Source: Coffea arabica
Taxonomy: Eukaryota > Streptophyta > Magnoliopsida > Gentianales > Rubiaceae
Assembly: GCF_036785885.1 (NCBI RefSeq)
Contig: NC_092312.1
Location: 10,868,001 to 10,932,000 of the forward strand
Length of the DNA: 64,000 nt
Direction: 5' to 3'
Shown here piece by piece: positions 23,590-33,877 of the stretch. Numbering within the stretch: the stretch's first letter is position 1; the number at the start of each line of letters is the position of its first letter. The notes beneath the pieces were generated by a model that was not told the DNA's origin, searched no databases, and saw only the letters and a program-made list of their open reading frames with translations. A program made the position numbers and the translations under genes.

Positions 23590-24404
23590 ATTAAATTCAA
23601 AATATTGGTGTAAGTTGAAAGTTGATGCCATGTTTTATTTTAGGGTTAAAAGCATTAAATTCCCTGAACTTTATTCTCAATTGCACCTTATCCCTCTCAA
23701 CTCAATAAATAGGCACTTTGCCCCCCTATTTCATGCTTTAGGACACAAAGTGTCTCTTCTATACAAATTATTATTATTTTTTCGTTTTCTCCTTTTTTTT
23801 TTTGCCTTTTTTCTACCTGTCCATTTTCTTTATATATTTTTTAAACTTTTCTCCCTTCTCTCATGTGATCAACTACTTTCTTCTTTTTACTATTATTTTC
23901 CATTTATTAATTTTAATTTTCTTAAACTTCATCTTTATTTATTTCTATCTTTTTTACTGGAAGTAATATTATTATAAAATCTATGCTACAACAAAATATA
24001 TGTTATCTATGTACATAAACTATGGCATATATTATTTAAATTAATAAGTCTAGAATTTAGACTGAATTACTTTTTAATAACAACAGTAACAAGTTGAGAA
24101 ACCATAATAACATAGTGGTTAATCAACTTTACATAAAAAAAGTATATAAAAAAATAGTTATTTTATTTTTTGGGACATAGCTTTAACTATTAAGTTATTT
24201 AAAGTTCTAGTTTGCTAATATTTTTTCAAATAGTCAAATTGCTAGCAATATATACTTTTTTTAGTTATGACAAATATATATTAGTTTTTTATGCAACACA
24301 GTCTATTTTGAATTTTCTAATAGTGTATATAAATAATAAAAGAATGAAATTATAAGTAAAAGATAATCACGATATTATGATAAGTATACAAATTAGTAAT
24401 ACTA
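23590..24404. other. AT-rich spacer
   Basis: Contains long T-rich and AT-rich runs. The 131-codon open frame at 23582-23977 is low-complexity Phe/Leu and is not a gene. No repeat boundary was recognised. Confidence 0.5.
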
Positions 24405-24409
24405 ATAGT

Positions 24410-27400
24410 TGTGACGGCCCCACCTCCCTCTAAGGCGAACCAGAGGGTTCGGCGGACCGCCTGCCCAACTTTCGCCGGGACTCGAAAGCAAAAGCAAATA
24501 AAAGTTATTCACACGGTAAAAGAGTACTATTCACATTATATACATCGGCAAAAGAGTTTTATTTACATCCCTAAAAGTAACTACTCATACCAGTACATCC
24601 TTATGATTATAATCAACACCAAAGAGTAGACCCTCAGAAGAGTCCTTACACGGATCACTATAATAGGGAAAAAACATATGAACTATTCGGCGATTACAAA
24701 CAAAACCCAACTATACTAGTGATGGTACCACAAATTTTCCCGCGTAGGGCCCTGCTAATTAAAACAAAAGAAAAAGGGGTAAGCAAGAAGCTTAGTGACT
24801 AACCAGGGGTAAAAATGTGATTTTTACATGTCAACATTTGCACAGTGAGAGCAAAGCAAAAGCAGAAAAGTAACACCACATGGTAAGGATACGGGTGGCT
24901 CCCAAGCCAACTCATTTGTCGAGCTTGACCACTGGTTGACCCTTGAGAACCTGAGCCACACAGCTCGCTTCTCTTAAAGGATCCCACATAGAGAGACCAT
25001 GAATCTCAACTCAAGTCACGAGCAATAAATGCTCAAAAATATTTTTCAAGCAATAAATGCTTTAAAATCGTAGTTCAAGCAATAAATGCTCTAGTTCAAG
25101 CAATAAATGCTCTCAAATTGCGTCACAAGCAATAAATGCTCCGCAAATGTTTCACAAGCAATAAATGCTCCATAACAAATCACAAAATCATATTTCACAG
25201 GTATCAAGAGCAACTAATGGGTTTTAGATCGAGTGCGATAAAGTACACCCTCGCCTAAGTGCCCATTTTTCATAGTAAACTCATATTAGTATTGATTTAT
25301 ACAGAAACTCTGATTACTCACCTAAAGAGCATGTATAACGAGAGAAAGTACGGAAATAAATTCAAGTCGTCAGCTAGTGGGCCCCACCGGCTCCGTGTAG
25401 CCCGTCACCACCTGTAGCAGAAGCTTGAGCCATATTATCACACAAACAACTACTAAAGTGCGTAAATTAAGCAAAACGGTAAAATTGGCACATGCATGTG
25501 CGGAATCGGCAACCAGAAATGGAAATGGGCGGCAAACGGAAATGGGTATAGTTGCTTTCCCAAACTGTTTTGATCATAAGTTGGGTTAGGAATGTCGGAT
25601 TTGTATGAGATACCGTTGAGAAACTAAGAGGAAGGGCTACAATTTTCATGAAGACACCTTAATCTCGATCTGAATGGAAGCAGGTCGAAATTATGGAAAA
25701 CAGTACCAGAAGTTTGCCCTTTAGGGTGACGGACAGGATCTGTTTGCCGGACCATAACTCACAGTTTATACACCCAAATCAAGAAATTAGGCGTTGGAAA
25801 GCTATGTCATAATACTAAAACTTTTGTGTTTTGACCAAAACCTGAATCAATACAGAGCAGGGTGAAAAATGGGTCCAAAGTTCCTGTCAGAACTGTCCAA
25901 ATTCAAAGGCAGTTCTGACAACCGATCTGGTTTTGGTCATAACTGGAGCTACGGAATTCGGATTTGGATGCACTTTATACTGTTTCGAAGCTAAGACCAA
26001 GATATACATTTATTATGAAAGGATCAACACCCAGTTCGCACATTACCTAGGCGAACCGAGCATGGTCAGAGGCCAAATTTGAAAACATAACACAATCCAG
26101 TGTTCAAAACAGGAGCGATTGTTTTGGCCATAACTCAGGTTACAATGATCCGTTTGACCTGAAATTTTGCAGGCACATCAAGGACTTAAGAAGCTACAAC
26201 TTTCATGTTTTGAGTAGCTTCCGAATCAGCACGCAGCATAAAGAAAAACAGAGTCCAAGTTCGGATTTGTGAACGGCCCTGTTCTAGTTTTGCCGGTTTT
26301 TGAACTTTGCAAATACATGGTCCATTGCTATGATTCTTATACAAGTTTTCTAACCAATTTTCATACCAAATAACACTACATATACCAGATTCTAAAAGAC
26401 CTAGTAATGGTCCAAAATTTCCTTTCCCAAATTACCAAATATTAACCACCATCTAGGTTCCAATTCCACTAATTCTTTACTAACTTCAAAACCTTAATCA
26501 ACTAAACCCTAACCTTCCAAGTTCTAAATAAACCAAACTAATTTTCCTTTTTCATTAGGGTTCCATAACAAACCTGATTTTATTAAGAATTTATCATTCA
26601 AATGACTTAATTACACCAAAAGTTTCATTATCAAGTCCAATCACTAACCAAATTAACTAAGTGAAGCTTAACCAAGAATCCCTAATTTCTTCTAGCCTTA
26701 ACCAAAATTTCAGCTACATTATCACTAAATTAATCCATGAAATTACTCCATAATCACCATATAATCATCATCTACATCATGTAAAATCAAAATCATAACA
26801 AAAGCACCACTTTTCATGGATTCAAGTCTTAACTACCCAAAACCAACTTTCAAATAGGATGATTTACCTTTGATTCAAGCTTTGTAGATGATCAGACCAC
26901 CACAATCAAGTGCCAAAGTTGTTGTTCTAGGCTCCAAGATCAAGATTAATGGACAAAAGTTGATGCATCAAAGGAATTTTTCTTCTCCCTTTTCTCTCCA
27001 ATTTTCGGCTCTTTCTTTTTCTTTTCCTTTGTTATTTTTGTTGTTTTATGACTTGGTTTCTCTTGTATGTTCTAGATATAAGCTTAGTCATGACATTAGA
27101 AGATATTTTCCCTCACACCCAATCACATAAAAGCTTCCATTTTGCTCCTTTAACCCTTACTCATCAATTTACATTTTATTCAACTCTTGCCCTTAAACAT
27201 TTGAACTCCTTGCAATTTACTCCATAGAGCTTAAACTTAATATAGTCCAAACTAATTAATCTTACTTAATTTCTCTACTAATCACCCTACTAACTTAATC
27301 ATCTATCCTTAATTATTCCTTATTCCACATAAAAGCAACTAAACCACAATCTTTTTATATTAGCTAGATTAAGGGTTTTAAACCCAACTTAAGGTTGTTC

Positions 27401-27754
27401 AATTAACAAAACACTAGGGAATTTACTAGTGTAAGACTTTTTAGTTTTCTAATCCTACTTAACCTTTATAAAAGAAATCGAATCCGGTATTTACTCATAC
27501 AAAAACATACATTAGCATGCATAATATTTACTACCACATAAACTTGTGATTAATACGTAAACTAGGGTTTTGTGTAAAAATATCAAAGGTGTAAATCCAT
27601 TAGGGTTTTAATAAAATTCCAAACTAAGGTTTTTTCGATTCTAAAAAGCAAAATCACATGTAAAGAATTACCATCATCCTTAAAATCAAATTTTATAGCA
27701 AAATTTAACACTAATATTCCTTATTCAAAATTAAGGACGAATCGGGATCTCACA
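24410..27754. mobile_element. Solo LTR of an LTR retrotransposon, 3.3 kb
   Basis: The element begins TGTGACGGCC and ends ATCTCACA, with TG-CA termini inside a TGTGA/TCACA inverted pair. It is flanked by the perfect 5-bp duplication ATAGT (24405-24409 and 27755-27759). No gag, protease, integrase, reverse transcriptase, primer-binding site or second terminal copy is visible, so it is read as a solo LTR left by recombination. The GC-rich opening with GGCGGACCGCC resembles Ty3-type LTRs of eudicots, but the family is not proven. Its length is at the high end for an LTR, so a short non-autonomous derivative is possible. Confidence 0.75.
25021..25171. repeat. Six-copy 29-bp tandem motif inside the solo LTR
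   Basis: AGCAATAAATGCT starts at 25021, 25050, 25079, 25100, 25129 and 25158. The spacing is 29, 29, 21, 29 and 29 bases. The sequence between the motifs varies. Confidence 0.9.
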
Positions 27755-27988
27755 ATAGTTGTATAATTTGCATTAAAACTTGTATAAATTCTGCGATTTG
27801 CAGAGTTATGACTCCATTGAATTGGATTTAGCAAATTCAGTTTTCTTAAAAAAAAAAAATTGCATAGAACTTGTGATCATGAAGAGTCGTGCGTAGTGCG
27901 TGATTCACTGCTAGTTTATGAAGAGAAGATCATTGAAAGTTTCTTCCCGAAGCAAACACCCATTTCATCACCTAGAGGCCTAAAAGAA
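27755..27988. repeat. Block X, copy 3 (short subtype)
   Basis: Starts in mid-block at the LTR target site with 'ttgtataatttgcattaaaa' and reaches 'gtgcgtgattcactg'. It then switches to 'tttatgaagagaagatca' and 'aagaggcct'-type sequence shared only with copy 5 (31540-31605). Confidence 0.75.
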
Positions 27989-28620
27989 AATTTTGTTTAG
28001 CAAAGCTACAACCCACCCAATTTAATGGACTAAATTCGCTGTTGCTTTTGGAGTTCAACCAGCTAATCCTATCTTTAAAGGGCTTCTTAGACAAGACTTC
28101 ATGAATGATGGCATAAAAGCGAGACATACCATTCTCGTTGTCATATGTATCCCAAACTTGGTTTTCAGCAAATGATTCTTCCACCCTGTGTTAGTCAAAC
28201 TCCGGATCAGCCACATCCATTGTCATGATAATATCAGTAGCTTTTGTGTTTGAGCCATTGGTTGAAGCAGAAGGCAAGCTCCCCAGTGCACCAGGCTCAG
28301 GGGTACTAATGGTGGCAGTTTTGTCCAACAAAGTTGCCATCGAAGAAATTGACTTCCAACAGATTCTGTCGGAGCATTATTGAAGTTGGCTTTTCCCTTG
28401 CTTCTTTACCTGAAGACTTCTGTACAGCAGCCATATTCCATTCCTGCAACTTCTTGTGGATTTCAATCCTAGCCTTTCCCATCAGCATATCTCGAATTTC
28501 TGACTCTGATAATTCCCTTAAACTTCTAGACTGGTTATGAGAAATTCCCTTAAATTTCTGACTTTCTCTGCTCCAAACCTACCCATTTGGTTTCTATAAG
28601 AATTTCCACGTAACACCCCT
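27989..28620 (-). pseudogene. DnaJ-type DUF3444 gene fragment, copy 3
   Basis: Minus-strand pieces are MEESFAENQVWDTYDNENGM, RFYAIIHEVLSKKPFKDRIS and LNWVGCSFAK (27972-28184). The upstream linker GKARIEIHKKLQEWNMAA with SGKEAREKPTSI lies at 28306-28488. It is truncated at the shared endpoint and lacks the J domain. Confidence 0.8.
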
Positions 28621-29109
28621 ATAGTTTAAAATCCTTTACATAATCTTCTTATGGTTAGATTAAAGTTTCATGATCGTTGAAACTAATGATCAATATTAAA
28701 AAGTCAAAGCAAACTAATAAATTAACAAATTATCCTTTCACTATCTTTTACTTTTTTTTTCTTTTCTTTCTCTTTTTCTTTTTTCCTTTGGGAAGTGAAT
28801 AGATGATTTAAAAAAAATTGTATGTTGGCCTACTAAATCTTAATTTTTACCAAGTACAAAAAAAGGAAAGGAAAATAACAATAGATAAACAAGAAATAGA
28901 GAACACCATTAAAGATTTGGTTTAAAATCCTATAATGATATTTGTAGTTATTAAAGACTTCACATTTTGTATTTCTCATTTATCTTTTTTTTAAAATTTT
29001 TACTTCTTCTCTTTTCAAGAAAAATTAAGTAATGAAATAGTGAATTTGCAAATTTATTAGTTTGATTTTGACTTTTTATCAGGGAACGTCTCTAAATTAT
29101 CCCTTTATG
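28621..29109. other. AT-rich spacer in the array
   Basis: Nothing recognisable is seen apart from A- and T-rich runs. No open frame of note. Confidence 0.5.
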
Positions 29110-29805
29110 AATTTCAAATTGATTTCCTTGGATAACTAAAAACTCTCTATCTCACCTTTTATATACAAATTCATCTGGTCAAAACTCCAAACTGAATTAG
29201 AATTTGACAAAGATTTATGAGTAAATGTTATATATACTGACAGTGTATACACTATCACGGTTGGATACATGATATGTGAGTAAATTTTAAAATTTAAATT
29301 TAAATTCAGATGAATTGTTATGCATTCAATGGTGATGGTGTATATATCATTAGTATATAAAAAATTAATTATTTGAGATTAAGTCGAAACCATCCATGTT
29401 TTGAATAGTTGTTTAATTTGCAGTAAAACCTGTATAAATTCTGCAATTTGCATCGATATGTCTCCAATATTGAATTAAGGAAATTCAGTTTTCCAAAAAG
29501 AAAAGAAAAATTGCATAGAACTTGCGATCATGAAGAGTCGTGCGTACGTAGTGTGTGATTCACTAACAATCAACTTTATTAAAATCTCTATAGCATCTTC
29601 AAAATATTTGTTCAATTTCTATAGCTGACTTTATTTTTAATATTTTAGCCTCCTTACAAATTCCATACTTAATTCAACAATTCAATTTTTATGATAGACT
29701 TTGTCTTCAATTTTTTTAAAACTTCCCTATATCACAATTGGTGTCAAAATTCTCAATTTTTTAGCAAGTTTTTATGGCAATTGGTTTAGCAAGTTTTTAG
29801 CAAAT
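29110..29805. repeat. Block X, copy 4, with MITE insert
   Basis: Block X hallmarks run from 'tttccttggataactaaaa' to 'cactacccacaccaattta'. Between 'aatttgacaaagattt' and 'gagattaagtcgaaaccatc' sits the palindromic element at 29218-29372, which is absent from copy 6 at the same point (about 36165). Confidence 0.75.
29218..29372. mobile_element. Palindromic MITE with TATACAC arms
   Basis: 'ctgacagtgtatacactatc' near the left end and 'gatggtgtatatatcattag' near the right pair as arms. Block X copy 6 lacks it, giving an empty-site comparison. Related sequence lies at 3966-4115. Confidence 0.6.
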
Positions 29806-30058
29806 CCACTACCCACACCAATTTAATGGACCAAATTCGCTGTTGCTTTTGGAGTTCAACCAACTAATCCTAACTTTAAAGGGGCTTCCTAGAGAGGACT
29901 TCATGAATGAAAGCATAAAAACAGGGCATACCGCCCTTATTGTCATGTGCAGCCCAAACCTGGCTTTCAGCAAATGATTCTTCCATTCTGTCTTTGTCAA
30001 GCTCGCTAGTGCATGATCTGGTTCAGGGGTACTAATGGTAGCAGTAGTGTCTCAGAAT
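29806..30058 (-). pseudogene. DnaJ-type DUF3444 gene fragment, copy 4 (short)
   Basis: Only the DUF3444 start is kept (VRISWLNSKSNSEFGPLNW and the frameshifted equivalent of ESFAE-QVWAA). Sequence then jumps to block Z, so the linker present in copies 1, 2, 3 and 6 is lost. Confidence 0.7.
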
Positions 30059-30059
30059 G

Positions 30060-30640
30060 CCAAATTTAGAGTAAATTACAACATATCATTTTATTTCCTA
30101 TTAATGCTAGGCATGCAAAATTGACTCAACACTCATTTATTTGATTAAGTGTAAAAATAAATAAATGAATAAATAGAAGTAGTTCTCTTCTCTCTCAATG
30201 TATGTCATCAAGAAATTATGGCCTGTTGGCTCTTCATAATTTGCATGGCAGAAAATACACATTCAACTTTTAATATGGACGGTAACTTATGATGGGAGAA
30301 ATTTTTGAGGAAAAAAAAACTTGCATTGCAACAATGGAGTTTGTAGGAAAAAACAAAAACTTGCCTTGTAATAATGGAGTTTATGAAAAAATGGATGCTT
30401 GAAAACACAAGAATGTTATCTGAGGAGGGTTAATTGTTAAAAGTACGAATTTTGGAAGAACTCCTGGCGTTCGGTAATTGTTTTGACTAACATACGAGTG
30501 TTAATTGAAGTCAACTCAATATATACAAACTGTAGTTTAAGTTAAATTTGCCTTGGTTTATCTTTTGTTTCCTTTTGTATAATTTCCTTATTTTGCTATA
30601 TTATACTACTTTTATGGAGAGGTGCAAAGTGAAATTAACC
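30060..30640. repeat. Block Z, copy 2
   Basis: Second copy of the block at 13080-13720, joined here directly to DUF3444 copy 4. Confidence 0.75.
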
Positions 30641-30684
30641 AATTTTTGGTAGAAAGCCTCGTCCTTTAAATAACTATTCGGAAA

Positions 30685-30770
30685 GTTTTTGGTGGCCTAT
30701 CCCTGCCAAAGAGGATAGACAACGAGATTAAGAATTACTGGAACACACATTTGAAGAAAACATCAAAAAT
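30685..30770 (+). pseudogene. R2R3-MYB fragment (end of R3 repeat)
   Basis: The frame through 30694-30756 reads LPKRIDNEIKNYWNTHLKK, the last helix of the third MYB repeat of R2R3-MYB transcription factors (consensus RTDNEIKNYWNTHLKK). The sequence before it does not continue the repeat cleanly in frame, and no MYB C-terminal motif follows. It is a small stranded fragment, probably exon-derived. Confidence 0.6.
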
Positions 30771-31384
30771 TTATTCTTGTTTGAGGAGATTACATGAAAA
30801 CCAAGAAATCTTTTGATTTATTTTTCAAGTAGAGAAAATAGGAACTTTGTTTTGGTTTATGTTTTGATCCATTTATCTTTCTTTAGTTGTTCTATGATAG
30901 ACTAAAAAAAATAGTTTAGCAGTCAGCAGTTCTGTTTTTTGTTTGGTTTTATTCAGTTAGATGCCATGCAAAAGGTGGCAGATTCTGGACTCTGGTGTTA
31001 CCTTGGAGAGCGAACGATTGTTCACATACTTGTTGAAACAAATTCAACAAGATTTCCTTAAAAAAAAAAAAAAGACATCGAAATGTCTCCAAATCCTGGA
31101 ACTTGTGAAAATCCATTGGTATGAATCGTGCGAAAGATGTGATTTACAGTTACTAAGACCAATATTCTATTGTAACAGCCTCGTGATCCTTTCTAATAAC
31201 CTTACTTTCTTAGGAGAGTTCTACTGTAACTTTTGGATATGGTATCATTATGTATCAATTTATCGTTGGATGTATAAAAATAGATATCAACCCTTAGATA
31301 ATTTTAAAAGTTTAAATTATTGAATAATGTGATAAGAGTTTATTGAATTATAATCATCAGTATCAGTATGATATATAAAAGGGA
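30771..31384. repeat. Array spacer with CLASSY-upstream block, copy 2
   Basis: Within 31060-31200 the CLASSY-upstream landmarks recur ('ggaacttgtgaaaatccatt', 'cgtgcgaaagatgtgattt', 'ttctaataacctta'), but no CLASSY codons follow. The 120-codon frame at 30961-31323 runs across this non-coding repeat and is not considered a gene. Confidence 0.55.
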
Positions 31385-31595
31385 TGGTAGAATTTGCATT
31401 AAAACTTGTATAAATTTTGCAATTTGCAGAGAATGTCTCCGTTGAATTAAGGAAATTCATTTTTCCATTAAAATCAATAATTGCATTAAAAGTTGTGATC
31501 ACGAAGACTCATGCACAGTACGTGATTCACTGCCATTTTATGAAAGACAATAGTTGAAGTTTCTTCTGGAAGCAAACGGCCATTTCATCACCAAG
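31385..31595. repeat. Block X, copy 5 (short subtype)
   Basis: 'tttgcattaaaacttgtata', 'gcagtac-gtgattcactgcc' and 'catttcatcaccaagaggcc' match copy 3 rather than the longer copies. Confidence 0.7.
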
Positions 31596-31965
31596 AGGCC
31601 TAAAAGAAAATTTTTTTAGCAAAACCACAACCTACCCAAATTAATGGACCAAATTCGCTGTTGCTTTTGGAGTTCAACCAGCTAATCCAAACTTTGAAGG
31701 GTTTTCTGGACAAGATTTCATGAATAATAGCATGAAAGCCAGGCATGCCATCCTCATTGGTCATGAGCAGCCCAAACCTGGTTTTCGGCAAATGATTCTT
31801 CCTCTTTGTCTCTGTCAGACTCCGGATCAGGCACATCCATTGTCATAATATCAGTAGCTTCTATGTTTGAACAATTGGATGAAGCAGAAGACAAATAGGC
31901 AAGCTCCCCAGTGCATGATCTGGCTCAAGAGTACAAATGGTGGCAGCTGTGATGCCTAATTTAAG
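31596..31965 (-). pseudogene. DnaJ-type DUF3444 gene fragment, copy 5 (short)
   Basis: The minus strand reads DGMPGFHAIIHEILSRKPFK, VWISWLNSKSNSEFGPLIW and VGCGFAKK at 31600-31836. It keeps a little of the upstream linker and ends at the same truncation point as the other copies. Confidence 0.75.
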
Positions 31966-32339
31966 AGAGGTTTCTAAGTTAAATGCCAAATTAAGTGAGC
32001 TAGTTAGTGAGCTATTTGGGCCTTTACCGTTAAACCTTTTGTGTGATTTTGGATTCTCTTCTAGTGTTTTCGACATTGGGTGCTTTTAGGTATAGAAACT
32101 CTTTTCTAAGGTTTTATACCCTTTCTGTTATAATAAATTTGCTGTCCCTTCATATGTGAATGTAAGTCATCTGATTAAATTATATAAGGTTTGGTGTCTC
32201 TTTGTTTGATTTATTTGTTTGTTATTGTCTTTATTGAGTTGTCAAAAGTCCTATTATTCTCGTTGTTCAATTTCTTGAGAATACGACCAATCCTAACAAA
32301 AGATTATTGACATACTTATTAATAAAACTCAACAATTTT
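31966..32339. other. Unassigned spacer
   Basis: T-rich sequence ('gtttgatttatttgtttgtt' and similar) with no recognised gene or terminal repeats. It could be the end of a retroelement, but nothing proves it. Confidence 0.4.
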
Positions 32340-32620
32340 TCCTTAAAAAACAAGAAAAAAAATGAAATCTAAAAGTCTCCAAAACCTGAAACTTGTGAAA
32401 AACCGTAGGTACCAATTGTGCGAAAGACGTGGTGATTTACAATGACGACGCCCAATTTACTGTCGAAAAGGGCCTGAAAATTTTACTGGCTTTGTAACAA
32501 ACACTATCTGCATCCAACATAGTCAAGTCTCTAGTTTTCCTGGACCTAAACTTACCAAATGGAATCACAAAACAACCTCACAATCTCTTCTAATAGCCTT
32601 ACCCTTTTTTAACGTATCCT
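32340..32620 (+). repeat. CLASSY-upstream block, copy 3
   Basis: 'gaaacttgtgaaaaaccg', 'cccaatttactgtcgaaaa' and 'ggcctgaaaattttactggc' match copy 1. After 'cttctaatagccttaccc' it passes straight into block W, so the CLASSY coding part is absent. Confidence 0.7.
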
Positions 32621-32788
32621 TGAACTATTTTATTCGTATTACTTGAAAGATTGGATATGTTTACTTTCCAATGTGCGTTATTCACAATTCTAATGGTTTC
32701 CAAGTTTCACCAAAATAGTATTTATTTACATGTTTCTATATACTAATAGAGATAATCTAACTTGTGTTTGGCTACATGGCTTCGTAGT
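32614..32788. repeat. Block W, copy 2
   Basis: Matches 18384-18575 and ends at the target site of the hAT-like element that follows. Confidence 0.7.
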
Positions 32789-33351
32789 AGTGGCGGAGCC
32801 AAAACTTTTATTCATGGGGTGTAATAATAATAATTTAGACTTATAACGTGTTGGTTTGTAGATTTTTGAAACAACTAAATATTTATTATAGCAAACATGC
32901 AACTTGAGATTCATTATTTTTCAACTCATCTAATGGTATAAATTTATGCATAATAATACAAGATATGTATTCTAATTAAGATGTACAATTGGCAAATAAT
33001 TTATACACAAATCGAACTGTCAAATGAATATTTGATTGGCTTGTATTATAGAATAGCTAAATATTAAATAAATAACATTTTCTTACAAAAAAATTACATT
33101 TAATAGAAAGGGAAAAAATAGTATCACTTAATATATTGTAGTTCAAGGTTTACCATTGTGGAAATGGGGAAGACAATTGTACAATATTTGTACAATTTTG
33201 GGGGGGCAATTATGAGGTTAAAGGGAATACCACCAAAATTCAGGAGACCAAAAGTGGGGCAATACTATAATTTTATAGGCTATTTTACAGTTTCTAAAAA
33301 TTGAGCTGGTGCAATTGCACCCTCTTCGACTCAACGTGGCTCCACCACTGT
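32789..33351. mobile_element. hAT-like element with AGTGGCGGAGCCA ends
   Basis: The left end AGTGGCGGAGCCA and the right end TGGCTCCACCACT are inverted repeats with one mismatch. Left flank TTCGTAGT and the array sequence that resumes at 33803 (TTCGTATA) suggest an 8-bp target duplication with two mismatches. The interior has no transposase frame. A second MITE sits in its right end. Confidence 0.65.
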
Positions 33352-33794
33352 TAGGCCTGTCAACGGGTCGGGTCTAGACCCGGATCCGGACCGGATCCGT
33401 TTTGTCAAACAAAAACGGGTTGGATACGGAATATAGTATTCCGACCCGTATTAGACCCGGATCCGGATATAAATGAATTAATAATTTAAAAAATATATAT
33501 TTATCAATATAATTTGATTAGGGTGATGTATTTGAGTAAAGTCAATTTGATTTCTTTTCTTATTTGGTTTTTTCTTTGCATTAGTTAGAAATTAGTTTAC
33601 AAATATATTTTTTTCTCATTTTTATTAGAAATTATAAATTTTGCTAAATTTGTGCGGGTAGAACCGATCCGGATCCGGAACATAGAATAAAAGACCCGTC
33701 GGGTAAACGGGTCGGATCCGGTTCCGGAATAGTAATTCGGGTCCGGGTCCGGAATAATGAATTCCGGCCCGGACCCGGCCCGTTGACAGCCCTA
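33352..33794. mobile_element. hAT MITE nested in the right end of the previous element
   Basis: 443 bp with ends TAGGCCTGTCAACGGGTCGG and, reversed, TAGGGCTGTCAACGGGCCGG. It is flanked by a perfect 8-bp duplication ACCACTGT (33344-33351 and 33795-33802). The subterminal regions are rich in GGATCCGG repeats; the middle is AT-rich and non-coding. Confidence 0.9.
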
Positions 33795-33877
33795 ACCACT
33801 GTTTCGTATAGTAAATTATTGAACCAATGCTTTTCCGTATAAATCCTCTATAATTTGGATTAAAGTGTAACTATTAG

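Noticed and set aside
23582..23977. 131-codon open frame on the plus strand
   Set aside because: Low-complexity Phe/Leu translation of a T-rich stretch, with no motif.
25021..25171. CRISPR-like array of a 13-base motif at 29-base spacing
   Set aside because: A plant nuclear setting inside an LTR, a short repeat, spacers of only about 16 bases that are themselves similar, and no cas genes.
31966..32339. End of an LTR retrotransposon
   Set aside because: T-rich sequence resembles some LTR ends, but no terminal dinucleotides, duplication or partner was found.
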